Shown here piece by piece: positions 52,249-62,000 of a stretch of 64,000 nt of DNA (position 1 is the first letter of the stretch; every line of letters begins with the position of its first letter). The stretch spans positions 4,110-68,109 of the forward strand of contig DATLLJ010000036.1 of NCBI GenBank assembly GCA_035537875.1, written 5' to 3'. This DNA comes from DATLLJ01 sp035537875 (GTDB taxonomy: Bacteria > Acidobacteriota > Vicinamibacteria > Vicinamibacterales > CAVVIG01). The position numbers and the translations under genes are program-made. The notes below the pieces were generated by a model, which searched no databases, was not told the DNA's origin, and saw nothing but the letters and a program-made list of their open reading frames with translations.

Positions 52249-52949
52249 GACAGCTCGTGTGGTGAAACCTTGGTCGTTCGCTCCTCGACGCCGGTGACGC
52301 GGCCGTCGGCCAGGCGGATGACCCGATCCGCCATGGCGGCGATGGCGGCGTTATGGGTGATGACGATGGTCGTGGTGCCGAGCTCGGCGTTCACGCGCGC
52401 GAGCGCCTCGAGCACGACGATGCCGGTCGAGATATCAAGGGCGCCGGTCGGCTCGTCGCAGAGCAGAACCGAGGGGCGCTTGGCGATGGCCCGCGCGATG
52501 GCCACCCGCTGTTGCTCGCCGCCTGACAGCTGCGCGGGAAAATGATCGCTGCGCTGATCGAGGTTCACCATGCGCAGCGCGTCCAGCGGGTCCATCGGGC
52601 TGTCCGAGATCTCCGTGACCAAGGCGACGTTCTCCTGTGCGGTCAAGCTGGGAATCAGATTGTAGAACTGGAAGACGAAGCCGACGTGGCGGCGGCGGTA
52701 AGCCGTCAATTCCGCTTCGTTTGCTCGGGTCAGGTCGGTTTCTTTGTAGAGCACCTGACCGCTGGAAGGCACGTCGAGCCCGCCGAGAATGTTGAGCAGC
52801 GTCGATTTGCCTGACCCCGAAGGTCCGAGGAGGACCACGAAATGCCCTTCGTAGAGCACGAGGCTGACCTGACGAAGCGCATGGATGGCCACCTCGCCCA
52901 TACGATAGACCTTGGCCAGCTCCCGCACGTCGAAAACGGTGGGGGTCAT
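52242..52949 (-). CDS. ABC transporter ATPase (MacB/LolD type)
   Basis: A 235-residue ATPase: Walker A LGPSGSGKSTLLNILGG, Q-loop VFQFYNLIPSLTA, signature LSGGEQQRVAIARAIAKRPS, Walker B LLCDEPTGALDISTG and H-loop VITHN. It energises the FtsX permease. It heads the operon and is divergent from the Usp pair at 53120; a perfect 7-bp inverted repeat with GAAA loop (52984-53002) lies between. Confidence 0.95.
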   Translation of the reverse strand: MTPTVFDVRELAKVYRMGEVAIHALRQVSLVLYEGHFVVLLGPSGSGKSTLLNILGGLDVPSSGQVLYKETDLTRANEAELTAYRRRHVGFVFQFYNLIPSLTAQENVALVTEISDSPMDPLDALRMVNLDQRSDHFPAQLSGGEQQRVAIARAIAKRPSVLLCDEPTGALDISTGIVVLEALARVNAELGTTTIVITHNAAIAAMADRVIRLADGRVTGVEERTTKVSPHELSW

Positions 52950-52983
52950 GTCGATTCAGGGAGTTGTGCGGCATCGTAACCAC

Positions 52984-53002
52984 CTGCCGGGAAACCGGCA
53001 GG
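52984..53002. promoter_or_regulatory. Palindrome between the ABC exporter and Usp operons
   Basis: CTGCCGGGAAACCGGCAG is a perfect inverted repeat (CTGCCGG/CCGGCAG around GAAA) about 75 bp upstream of the -24/-12 element at 53076. It resembles the GGAA-type palindromes seen at the other sigma-54 promoters, but its centre is GAAA rather than AATATT. Confidence 0.45.
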
Positions 53003-53075
53003 CCGTCGGGGACGATCGCCGAGGTGGCGTGGGCACATCCGATGCTATCGTGATAGGGCCTCGGCCGTCTCGCCT

Positions 53076-53091
53076 GGGCCCAACGGTTGCC
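53076..53091 (+). promoter_or_regulatory. Predicted sigma-54 promoter of the Usp-Usp operon
   Basis: GGGCCCAACGGTTGCC: GG and GC are 10 nt apart with a GGTTGCC -12 box, but the -24 is less typical (GGCCC). The predicted start is near 53102, 18 nt before ATG 53120. Confidence 0.55.
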
Positions 53092-53119
53092 ACGCGCAGC
53101 GCTAGAAGGGGAGTGGAAT

Positions 53120-53629
53120 ATGGGTGTGGTCTTTCGGAAGATACTCGTTCCCATCGATTTCAGTGAACCGTCCAAGACGGCGCTCCACTACGCGAGGGAA
53201 CTGGCTCTTCAATCCGGCGCGGAGCTTCACCTCGTCCACGTTGGCGAAGATCCCATGCTGCTCGCGGGCTGGCCCGCCCTCGCGGTCGATTCGGCGACGG
53301 AGATCGGCGAAGAAGCGGCCGCGATTCGAGAGCAGTTGACACAATTGCTGACGACGGACGACCGGGCCCGCATCAAGAGCGGGGTGCATGTCATCGTGGG
53401 ACAACCCGTCGGCCTGGCCATCTCGCGCTTCGCAACCGAAGGAGAATTCGAGTTGATTGTCATCGGCACCCACGGGCGAGGAGGGCTCACGCACATCCTG
53501 ATGGGGAGTGTCGCCGAGCAGGTCGTTCGATCTGCCCCCTGTCCGGTATTGACGATTCGCCACCCGACGCACCGGAAGGCCGCGGTGGAGCGGTTGCGTG
53601 CGGACGCGGCGAAGACCGACTCGAGGTGA
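53120..53629 (+). CDS. Universal stress protein (UspA family)
   Basis: A 169-residue Usp domain: FRKILVPIDFSEPSKTALHY (Asp), IGTHGRGGLTHILMGSVAEQ with the ATP-binding pattern, then VLTIRHPTH. ATG 53120 follows RBS GGGGAGTGG. The downstream tandem Usp gene starts 9 nt later. A -24/-12 candidate lies immediately upstream. Confidence 0.93.
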   Translation: MGVVFRKILVPIDFSEPSKTALHYARELALQSGAELHLVHVGEDPMLLAGWPALAVDSATEIGEEAAAIREQLTQLLTTDDRARIKSGVHVIVGQPVGLAISRFATEGEFELIVIGTHGRGGLTHILMGSVAEQVVRSAPCPVLTIRHPTHRKAAVERLRADAAKTDSR

Positions 53630-53638
53630 GGTCGCCCA

Positions 53639-54562
53639 ATGGAACCGGTCACTCCTCGTATCAATAACATCCTGTGTCCAACGGATCTGTCGGAGGCGTC
53701 GACGCACGCCATCGAACTGGCGACCACGCTCGCGCGCTGGTACAAGGGTCGAATCACGGCCCAGTACGTATATACGCCGATGGTCACGCCCATTCCGACG
53801 TTACCCACGACGACCGCGAGCGCGTCGCAGGCGGATGTGCAGCGCGCGCACGATCAGACTGCGGCCAGCTTTCGCGAGGCCCTCGAAGAAGGCCTCCACG
53901 TCGACGTGACAGTTGACGTCGGCCGGCCCGAGGTCGAGATTCTCGAACGCGCGAAGCGACTGCCTGCCGACGTGATCGTGATGGGGACCCACGGGGCGAG
54001 CGGCTTCGAGCGTCTGGTTCTGGGCTCAGTGGCCGAGAAGGTGCTGCGGAAAGCGCCGTGTCCGGTCCTGACCGTCCCGCCGCGGGCGCACTCCACCTCC
54101 GTTGTGCCTTTCAAGCAATTGCTTTGCGCGATCGATTTCTCCGAGGCGTCTCTTGCCGGTTTTCAGCTGGGCTGCTCGATGGCTCAACACTCGGGCGCCG
54201 GGCTGACGCTGATCAACGTTCTGGAATGGCCCTGGAAAGAGCCGCCTGCGCCCGCGCTCGACGCCCTGCCGTCCGAGCAGGCTGCCGCCCTTGCCGAATA
54301 CCGCCGCTATCTCGAGAACGGGGCGACGAAGCGGCTCGAGGCGATTATCCCTGAGGCCGTGCGGACCGAGTGCTCTCCGCAGATCGTCATCCGTCACGGC
54401 AAGCCGTACGTCGAGATTCTCCGCGTGGCCGAAGAGCAACGTGCCGACCTCATCGTCATCGGCGTCCGGGGACGCAACCCCATCGACCTCGCCCTGCTCG
54501 GGTCGACCACGAACCATGTTGTCAGGAGCGCAACCTGTCCTGTGTTGACCCTCAAGCAATAG
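53639..54562 (+). CDS. Tandem universal stress protein (two Usp domains)
   Basis: A 307-residue protein of two complete Usp domains: INNILCPTDLSEASTHAIEL with MGTHGASGFERLVLGSVAEK, then LLCAIDFSEASLAGFQLGCS with IGVRGRNPIDLALLGSTTNH. Both retain the G-x2-G-x9-G(S/T) pattern. The start follows the previous gene by 9 nt. It ends 3 nt before the stop codon of the convergent DUF5335 gene. Confidence 0.93.
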   Translation: MEPVTPRINNILCPTDLSEASTHAIELATTLARWYKGRITAQYVYTPMVTPIPTLPTTTASASQADVQRAHDQTAASFREALEEGLHVDVTVDVGRPEVEILERAKRLPADVIVMGTHGASGFERLVLGSVAEKVLRKAPCPVLTVPPRAHSTSVVPFKQLLCAIDFSEASLAGFQLGCSMAQHSGAGLTLINVLEWPWKEPPAPALDALPSEQAAALAEYRRYLENGATKRLEAIIPEAVRTECSPQIVIRHGKPYVEILRVAEEQRADLIVIGVRGRNPIDLALLGSTTNHVVRSATCPVLTLKQ

Positions 54563-54565
54563 CCC

Positions 54566-54934
54566 TCAACGGAGGTCGACCGAGGAAGGGGAGGCTGGCG
54601 TCTTGAGCCGCAGAATGGTCTTGGTCCCCTCGGCCGACTCAATCTCCATGGCGGCGTCGGCCCCGTCGTTGGTCCGCTCGATCCAGAGGCGGGTCGGCGA
54701 GTGAATCGTATGGGTGATTTGGCCTGACTCGGGCCTGGCAGCGGAGATCGTGATGACCCCGCCGTCCGCGCCGGGTTCGGCGACGACGCCGACGAGCGGA
54801 AGCTCGCGCACCTCCGGCTGAGCCCCGATAGTGGGGGCCAGCACGTCCACCGAGACGAGCCAGCCTTCGTGGGTGGCGCTGAACTCTTCGAGCGTGCGGG
54901 ACCATCGTGCCGGTTGAATTTCAACAGTCTGCAT
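54566..54934 (-). CDS. DUF5335-family protein
   Basis: A 122-residue soluble protein starting QTVEIQPARWSRTLEEFSAT and containing HEGWLVSVDVL and LPLVGVVAEP, the pattern of DUF5335 (small proteins of about 110-120 residues, often near stress genes). TRLWIERTNDGADAAMEIES is the C-terminal strand pair. Function unknown. It is convergent with the Usp operon. Confidence 0.8.
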   Translation of the reverse strand: MQTVEIQPARWSRTLEEFSATHEGWLVSVDVLAPTIGAQPEVRELPLVGVVAEPGADGGVITISAARPESGQITHTIHSPTRLWIERTNDGADAAMEIESAEGTKTILRLKTPASPSSVDLR

Positions 54935-54956
54935 GGCTAGCTCCTGGCGTGCGGGT

Positions 54957-55472
54957 CTATTCGATCCGCACGAACGTTCGGCGGGTCACGCTGGCGGGCT
55001 GCCCGAGCCCGGACTTCGAGATCTGCACGAACGTATCCTTTCCCTGAAATTCGACTTCGAACGTCTGATCTGCAGGCGTGCCCTTCGCGATCACGGGACG
55101 GTGCGTGAGCATGTTCCCGTTCAACTCGTACTCGCCCGACGTCGCGATGACCGGAAGCCAGAGCTCGTACCGTGCCAGCTTCTCCGCGTCGGTCAGATTG
55201 TTGGCATCCTTGGGGGGATCGACCGGTTGCCGCGGCGGCCTCGGCACCGACGCGTCCTGCGATAGCACGCTGTAGTGCCGTCTCGTGTAGATGATGATGT
55301 TGGGCAATCGGTTGGGATTGGTCGACGCATTCGCGCCGGTCGTGACCGAGATCGTTCCTCTCCAGACACCCTCGAGTGACGGGCCGAGCGGGGTCCCGGT
55401 CTGGGTCAACCCGACGTCAGCCGCTGACGCCACGATTCCCACGATCGCCACGGCCAGTAGACATGCCCGCAC
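54957..55472 (-). CDS. Secreted lipocalin-like protein
   Basis: A 171-residue protein with signal ACLLAVAIVGIVASAADVGL. The mature sequence has LEGVWRGTISVTTGANASTN, the 'G.W....' strand common to lipocalin-like/DUF families, IIIYTRRHYSVLSQDAS and GEYELNGNMLTHRPVIAKG. Probably a ligand-binding beta-barrel in the periplasm. GTG 55472 is preceded by RBS AAGGAGG. Ligand unknown. Confidence 0.75.
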   Translation of the reverse strand: MRACLLAVAIVGIVASAADVGLTQTGTPLGPSLEGVWRGTISVTTGANASTNPNRLPNIIIYTRRHYSVLSQDASVPRPPRQPVDPPKDANNLTDAEKLARYELWLPVIATSGEYELNGNMLTHRPVIAKGTPADQTFEVEFQGKDTFVQISKSGLGQPASVTRRTFVRIE

Positions 55473-55522
55473 TGCGCACCTCCTTGACCACCCGCACGGT
55501 GGCGTCTCCTGCGCGATCCCGA

Positions 55523-56185
55523 TCAGTTGGAGCTGGAACGAGCCGAAGCCTCCTTCAGATACGGTTCCAGCACGGCCAAGATGTTCCGGACGACGATCGC
55601 GTAGCCGTCGGCGTTCGGATGGCGTCCATCGCCAATCAGCAGATCGGCGTGTCCGTCGACGCCCGACAGCAAGGGGGGCATCAACACGGCGCCGTGCTGG
55701 GCAGCCAGTGTCGCGAAAATGGTGTTCGCGTCTTTGCCTTCGTCGCCCGGAAGGTTCCGGTTCGAGACGAAGACAAGGGCGCCGCCCCGTTTGTACATGG
55801 AGATCAGCCGGTCCATGTTCGCGCGCGTCCTTTCGATCGGAACGCGCCCCCCCGAGTCGTTGCCGCCGAGCGCGATGATGACGATCTTGGGCAGCAGTCC
55901 CATCCCCCGGCTCAGGCGGGTGAGGGCGTCCTGCGTGGTGCTCCCGCTGACGCCCTGGTTGACGACGCGATAGCGATATCCGCGCCTGTCCAGTTCAGTC
56001 TGCAGTTGACCGGGATACGAGAGCTCGCGAGGGACGCCGTAGCCGGCCGTCGTGCTCTCGCCGACGGTGAGGATGATCGGCCGGTCAGAGGCGACGGGCT
56101 CGCCTTGAGCCGCCGCGCCGCCGGGCAGCGCCAATGTCGCAGCGGCTGCCACGAGCAGCGCCGCCGCCGTGGGACGACGGGTCAT
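55523..56185 (-). CDS. SGNH/GDSL hydrolase (arylesterase, TesA-like)
   Basis: A 220-residue secreted esterase with signal PTAAALLVAAAATLALPGGA. The SGNH motifs are: block I ILTVGESTTAGYGVP, in which the usual GDS is replaced by GES but Ser remains; Gly in VNQGVSGSTTQDAL; block III ALGGNDSGG with Asn; and DGRHPNADGY with Asp and His in block V. ATG 56185 follows RBS GGAGGTC. It is expected to hydrolyse lipid or aryl esters in the periplasm. Confidence 0.85.
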   Translation of the reverse strand: MTRRPTAAALLVAAAATLALPGGAAAQGEPVASDRPIILTVGESTTAGYGVPRELSYPGQLQTELDRRGYRYRVVNQGVSGSTTQDALTRLSRGMGLLPKIVIIALGGNDSGGRVPIERTRANMDRLISMYKRGGALVFVSNRNLPGDEGKDANTIFATLAAQHGAVLMPPLLSGVDGHADLLIGDGRHPNADGYAIVVRNILAVLEPYLKEASARSSSN

Positions 56186-56205
56186 GGTGAATTCGACCTC
56201 CAATC

Positions 56206-56754
56206 TCAGATTCTAGAGCAGTTTTCGACAGAGCGTGCTTCAATCCAGTACCGCCGGATCGGTTTTTCCGAACCTGGAACGGTGACGATGCTCTCGAGGA
56301 CGCCGCCGTTCTTCTCGATCGTCCTGATCGAGCCTGCATTGTCGGCATCGCAGGTGACGAGGATGCGTTGGAGGCCGATCTTATCAAGAGCGAGTTGGAT
56401 CGACAGGCGCAGGATCGTCGTCGCGTAACCCAGCCGGCGGAACTCCGGCACAACCACGTAGCCGATGTGTCCACCCGCCCGCTCGAGAACGTCATTGAGC
56501 GAGTGGCGGATCGAAACGCGTCCAACAATCCGAGTCCCTGCAAACGCAAAGAGAAACGTCGAAGGTACGTGGTCGGGCGGAAGGTTCTCACCTCGTTCCC
56601 GCTCCGCCAGCACTGCCAGGTAACGACGGAAGGGCATACCGTCCTCGTAGTAGTGAAGGAAGTTAGGGGCCTCTGGCGAGGTGGCGCGGTGCGCTCGGAG
56701 AAACTCCTCTTCCTCTTCTTCCCTCGGAACCCGAAGAACCAGATCCTCCGGCAT
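56206..56754 (-). CDS. GNAT-family N-acetyltransferase
   Basis: A 182-residue acetyltransferase: FAFAGTRIVGRVSIRHSLND, GGHIGYVVVPEFRRLGYATTI with the acetyl-CoA loop (RRLGYA), and ILVTCDADNAGSIRTIEKNG. The acidic N-terminal run (PREEEEEEFLRAHRA) is unusual but compatible with a helix. Substrate unknown. It is immediately downstream of the histidine-kinase gene (21 nt gap) on the same strand. Confidence 0.9.
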   Translation of the reverse strand: MPEDLVLRVPREEEEEEFLRAHRATSPEAPNFLHYYEDGMPFRRYLAVLAERERGENLPPDHVPSTFLFAFAGTRIVGRVSIRHSLNDVLERAGGHIGYVVVPEFRRLGYATTILRLSIQLALDKIGLQRILVTCDADNAGSIRTIEKNGGVLESIVTVPGSEKPIRRYWIEARSVENCSRI

Positions 56755-56775
56755 TTCCCATCGTACTCACGATCT

Positions 56776-58212
56776 TCAGCGCACGCCTGAGGAGGACATG
56801 AAGAGAGACGCGGCAGTTGGCTCAACCGTCTCTGCCGGCAGTCTGAGCGTGAACACTGAACCGCCGCCGACCTCGCTCTCCACGCTGAGACCGGCTCCGT
56901 GCTGTTCCGCAATTTGTCTGGCGATCGTCAGTCCGAGGCCGGTGCCGCCGGCATCGCGAGCCCTCACCTGGTCCGCTCGCCAGAAGCGCTCGAAGATATG
57001 AGGCTGATCCTCTGGAGCAATGCCAACGCCGGTATCCGCGACCGAGATAGTCACGTGGGTCGCGTCCCGGCTGCCCGTGACGATGACCGTGCCCCCGCGG
57101 GGCGTGAACTTGACCGCGTTGTCGACCAGGATCCAGAGCAGCCGTCGCAGGCTGGCCTCGTCTGCCCGGACGGGAAGCGGATCCACTTCGACGTGCAGTT
57201 GCACATCGATGTATTTGTCGGCAGCCAGAGTTCTCGCTTGTTCGGCGACGTCGCGCAGGAGCGGCTCCGCATCCATTGGCCGCAGAGGGGCGGTTTCCTT
57301 GCCGGCATCGCCCCTTGCCAGCCGCAGCAGGTCATCGATCAACGCGGTTGTTCGCTGCGACTCGCGCTGGATCTGCTGCATACCGGCCAACAACTCGTCG
57401 CGGCTCCGCTCGCGACGGAGCGAGTATTGAGCGGCCGTGTAGATCAAGGTCAGCGGCGCCCGGAGTTCGTGAGACGCATCCGCCGTGAATTGCTTGATTC
57501 GCGAAAATGACGCCTCGATTCGGTCGAGCATTGCGTTCAGCGTTTCGGACAGTTGCTGCAGCTCGTCTTTCGAGTCCGGCACGGCCAGTCGTGCGGACAG
57601 GTTCTGCTCGGTGATGGCACGGGCATCCTCGGTAATCCTGGCGACCGGGGCGAGGGCGCGACGCCCGAGCCAGAGGCCGCAGAGAGTTGCGAGCGTCAGG
57701 ATGATGGGCGTTGAAAGCAGCAGGATCGACGTGAATGCGGTGAGCACGCCGTCGTACTTGTTTTGCGGATCGGCCGCCCCCACGATGAGCGGCTGGCCGG
57801 CAATCGTCACTTTCTGCCACGCAAGCCGCAGGGGGAAATCGGGAGGGCCGGCCGTTTCAAAACGAATCTCGGAGCCAAGATCGCGCGGCGGTCGTTCGCG
57901 CACCCCGCGGCGTGTCATGTTGAACGACTGCGCAATCAGGCCGCCGTCCCCATCGAACACCTGGTACAGCTCGCCGAGCTGGTCGATCTGATCGAGCCTT
58001 GATGCAATCGGCTGTGGTCCGTGGGAGTCCGCCGCCTCCTCCAAATACTTTCCTAATCCCATCACCCGGAAGCGCAGGTGCTGATCCAACGCGTAATTCA
58101 GCGCAGAGCGAACAGCGAGCCAGTATCCGCCGGCCGCAAGCGCACAAATTGACACCACGGTGAGGAAGTAGCAAACGGCCAGCCTGAATTTCAAGGAGCG
58201 TACGTTCACCAT
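56776..58212 (-). CDS. Sensor histidine kinase (CusS/heavy-metal-sensor-like)
   Basis: A 478-residue two-pass kinase: helix 1 CYFLTVVSICALAAGGYWLA, periplasmic domain to about residue 165, helix 2 ILLLSTPIILTLATLCGLWL, then HAMP (LAPVARITEDARAITEQNLS), HisKA with ADASHELRAPLTLIYTAAQY and HATPase_c (WILVDNAVKFTPRGG, DTGVGI, GGTGLGLTIA). It is the cognate partner of the upstream OmpR-type regulator, which overlaps it by 7 nt. The signal is unknown; membrane or metal stress is typical of this group. Confidence 0.93.
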   Translation of the reverse strand: MVNVRSLKFRLAVCYFLTVVSICALAAGGYWLAVRSALNYALDQHLRFRVMGLGKYLEEAADSHGPQPIASRLDQIDQLGELYQVFDGDGGLIAQSFNMTRRGVRERPPRDLGSEIRFETAGPPDFPLRLAWQKVTIAGQPLIVGAADPQNKYDGVLTAFTSILLLSTPIILTLATLCGLWLGRRALAPVARITEDARAITEQNLSARLAVPDSKDELQQLSETLNAMLDRIEASFSRIKQFTADASHELRAPLTLIYTAAQYSLRRERSRDELLAGMQQIQRESQRTTALIDDLLRLARGDAGKETAPLRPMDAEPLLRDVAEQARTLAADKYIDVQLHVEVDPLPVRADEASLRRLLWILVDNAVKFTPRGGTVIVTGSRDATHVTISVADTGVGIAPEDQPHIFERFWRADQVRARDAGGTGLGLTIARQIAEQHGAGLSVESEVGGGSVFTLRLPAETVEPTAASLFMSSSGVR

Positions 58213-58877
58213 TCAGCACTCCGAAGGCTATAGCCCACCCCGCGATCGGTGTGGATGAGCCGACTCTCTTCGTCGCAATCGATTTTTTCTCGAAGGAAGC
58301 GGACAAACACCTCCAGGTTGTTGGCCGTTACCTCGCGGTCCCCCCAAACCTGTTCGATCAGGGCTTCGCGAGAGACGATGCGACCTGCGGCGCGCATCAG
58401 GCACTCGAGCAGCGCGAACTCCGTGCGCGTGAGCGCAATCTGCCGCTTCCCGCGCGAGACCTCACGCGTGTCCTGATTGAGGACGAGATCGGCAAATCTC
58501 AGCCGTTGCCCGTCGCGCGGAGCGCTGCGAGTGCGCGCTCGAAGGCGCGCGAGCAGGACATCGAACGAGAACGGCTTCGTCAGGTAATCGTCGGCGCCTG
58601 AGTCCAACCCTCGGACGACCTCTTCCGGTGCATCCCGGGCTGTTAACAGCAGAATCGGCGTTCGGATGCTCTCGCGGCGCAGCCGGCGCGTCACCTCCAG
58701 CCCATCCATGCAGGGCATCATCACATCCAGAATGCCGATGTCGAACGCGTGGAGCTCCGCCGCACGCAAGGCGGAGGCGCCATCATGGCACACCAATACC
58801 GAGTGGCCCTCGTCCTCGAGCTCCTTGCGGATGTACTCCGCGACTTCCTGGTCATCATCCGCCAGCAGAATCCGCAT
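58206..58877 (-). CDS. OmpR-family response regulator
   Basis: A protein of about 223 residues: receiver MRILLADDDQEVAEYIRKEL with the Asp in GILDVMMPCMDG, TARDAP and LTKPFSF, then a winged-helix DNA-binding domain (LTRTEFALLECLMRAAGRIV, NLEVFVRFLREKI). ATG 58877 gives the normal N-terminus; ATG 58904 would add nine residues. It probably regulates its own operon and the divergent TonB-receptor gene through the CTTTCAG direct repeat at 58957-58974. Confidence 0.92.
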   Translation of the reverse strand: MRILLADDDQEVAEYIRKELEDEGHSVLVCHDGASALRAAELHAFDIGILDVMMPCMDGLEVTRRLRRESIRTPILLLTARDAPEEVVRGLDSGADDYLTKPFSFDVLLARLRARTRSAPRDGQRLRFADLVLNQDTREVSRGKRQIALTRTEFALLECLMRAAGRIVSREALIEQVWGDREVTANNLEVFVRFLREKIDCDEESRLIHTDRGVGYSLRSAEW

Positions 58878-58956
58878 CAGAAAGTAACGGTTGTCATGAT
58901 GCACTGAAATCCGGCGTCGTGGCGCAAGAGATGGGTCGAGCTGGGTCCCGGTGCGA

Positions 58957-58974
58957 CTTTCAGGAATCTTTCAG
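58957..58974. promoter_or_regulatory. OmpR-type direct repeat
   Basis: CTTTCAG occurs twice with an 11-bp period (CTTTCAGGAATCTTTCAG), the helical spacing typical of OmpR/PhoB-family operators. It lies 80 bp upstream of the regulator's start and 76 bp upstream of the TonB-receptor ATG. Confidence 0.55.
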
Positions 58975-59049
58975 CTAGCTGTGCAAGGCTCGCGCGCGAG
59001 AGCCGTGCGCTTCCGTGGCCCTTCGGTTCGAGTGAAGAGGAGAACCCTT

Positions 59050-62000
59050 ATGCGCTTGCTCACGAGACTGCTATTCGGCCTCACCTGTGTGGTCGTGATC
59101 CCCGCGTCCGCTTACGCTCAGGCATCGATCACCGGCGTCGTCACAGATTCATCAGGGGGCGTCCTGCCGGGTGTGACCGTCGAAGCATCGAGCCCGGTGC
59201 TGATCGAAAAATCCCGTACCGCCGTCACGGACGGCTCGGGGCAGTATCGCATCGTCGATCTGCTCCCGGGCACCTACGCGGTGGTATTCACGTTGACCGG
59301 GTTTTCGACGGTCCGGCGCGAAGGCATCGAGTTGACCGGCTCCTTCGCGGCCAGCATCGATGCCGATTTGAAGGTCGGCAGCCTCGAGGAAACGATCACG
59401 GTCACCGGCGAATCGCCGGTCGTGGACGTCCAGAACACGCTGCGGCAGACGGTGCTCAGCAAGGACCTGATCCAGACGCTGCCGGCCACGCGCGCGGCTG
59501 GCTCGCTGCTGAACGCGACGCCTGGCCTCAGCGTTACCGACGGGGCCGCCCAGGCCGCAACGCCGACGATGACGTTCTTCACGGCACATGGCGGCAGGCT
59601 CAACGAAGGACGCATGTTAATCAACGGCATGACCGTGGCGGGCCCGTTCAACGGCGGTGGCATGTCGTCGCTGACCTACGACACGAACAACGTCGAGGAA
59701 ATCTCCGTGGTCGTCTCGGGCGCCCTTGGCGAGAGCGAGACTGGCGGTCCGTCCATGAACATCGTGCCGCGATCGGGGGGCAACACGTTCGGCGGGCAGG
59801 CGTTCTATAACACGGCCGGCAAGTGGTCGACCGGCGATAACCTCGACGACGATCTACGCGCGGTGGGGATCGAGAAAAATCAGGGCCTCATCAACGCGTA
59901 TGATGCGAGCGGGTCGTTCGGTGGTCCGATCAAGCGCGACCGGCTGTGGTTCTACGGCAGCTACCGGAAGTATTCAACCATGGCGCCCGGCGCAGGGAAC
60001 GTGCGCCTCAATGCATACGCCGGGGACTTTTCGCACTGGGACTACCGGGCGGCGGAAACGAGCGTCGAGCCCCGGTCGGTGCAGGGCCGTGACATCTGGT
60101 CAGGGCGGTTGACCGGCCAGGTCACTGCGAAGAACCGTGTGACGTTCTCTCGAGAGCAGCAGCAGAGATGCGAGGGCTCGACTCTCACGACCGCCGGGGA
60201 GGGCTGCCGTCAACGCGAAGCCGACTGGGTCGCGCTTGGCTCGAATACCCTTTCTCCGGAGGCCCACCTGGGGTACTTCGACCTGCCGTACTCGGTGACG
60301 CAGGCCACGTGGTCGAATCCGTGGACCAACCGGGTACTGCTCGAAGCCGGCTTTTCCCGGTATGCCTACACGACCAACGGCGGAACGGGCACGGCCTCGC
60401 CGGACGGCATCTTCGACCAGACGCCGGTGACGGAGCAGTCGGCGATCGACGGTCATAATGCCAATTTCTCCTACCGCGGCGTGAACGGCTTTCGTGTGCA
60501 GGACGTCACTCTGAACGCCTACCGGGGCTCCCTGTCCTACGTCACCGGCGCACACAGCGTGAAGGTCGGATACCAGGGGCAATACACGACGTCTGACAAC
60601 ATTTTTCACAGCAACGCGACCCAGCTCGCTTACCGCTTCCAAAACCGGGTGCCGAACCAGTTTACGTTCCGGCTTCCTGAATGGGAGACGGCCGATCGCA
60701 CGATTCCCAACGCTATTTTCGTACAGGACACCTGGACGCGTAATCGTCTCAGCGTGCAGGGCGCGCTACGCTACGATCAGGCTTCGAGCTACAGTCCCGC
60801 CGAAGGCAACGGCACGCAAGTCACCTCGCCCTTCAACGCCGCGCCGATTACGTTCGAGCGGACACAGGGGGTCAACAGCTATCGGGATATTTCGCCACGC
60901 GTCGGAGCCGCGTACGACGTATTCGGCAACGGCAAGACGGCCGTGAAGTTCAATCTCGGGCGCTACCTGGCGCCTGCGACAAACGATACGATCTACACGG
61001 CCAACAACCCGAGCACGCGAACCGTGGATATCGCCTCGCGGAGCTGGTCGGACACCGACAAGGACTTTGTCGTCGATTGCGACATGCTCAACCCGGCGGC
61101 GCAGGTCGTCCCGGGGGGAGACACGTGCGGGGCGATGACAGGCGACAGCCTCAACTTCGGCAAGACAGGGGGCTCGACGCGGGTGAACCCAGATCTGTTG
61201 AAGGGCTGGGGGGTGCGGCCCGTCGACTGGCAGTGGGGCATCAACGTGGCGCAGGAGCTCGCCCCTCGCGTCTCGCTGGATGTCGGCTACAACCGGCGCT
61301 GGTGGGGGAACTACACCGTCACCGACAACACGTTGGTGGGCCCAGGGGATTACGAGAAGTGGACCATCGTCGCGCCGAAGGACGCGCGCCTGCCCGGCGG
61401 CGGCGGTTACCCGGTCGATGTCTACACGCTGACGCAAGCCGCGGCCAATCGAGGCGCGGACAATTACGTGACGTTCGAAACCGACTTCGGCCCCGCCCGG
61501 ACGCACTTCTGGCACGGCGTCGACATCACGCTGAACGCGCGGACCTCGCGGGGGCTGAACCTCCAGGCCGGCACCACAACCGGCCGCTCCACGATCGATA
61601 CGTGCGCGTCCGTGTTGAACATCGACAGCCCGGACGCGCGGAACTGCCGGTTGGTTGACCCTTACGAGACGACGTTCCGCGGCTCGGCGTCGTACACCGT
61701 CCCAAAGGTGGACGTGCTGATCAGCTCCACGCTGCGCTCGCAGCCTGCGCAGCAGCGCACGGGCACGACGAACCCGACCAACACCGGCGCCGCCCCCTCG
61801 GGGGCGACGCCGAGCGGCGCGAACATGAACGTGCCGAACCTGGTCGTTCGGGACTTGCTGGGCCGCCTGCCGCCCGGCGGTTTGGCGACCGGCACCACCA
61901 CGGTCGCGCTGCTTGACGAGACCCATCGGCTCTACGCCGACACCCGTCGAAATCAGATCGACATGCGGTTCGCGAAGGTCTTCCGGTTCAGCGGGCGTCG

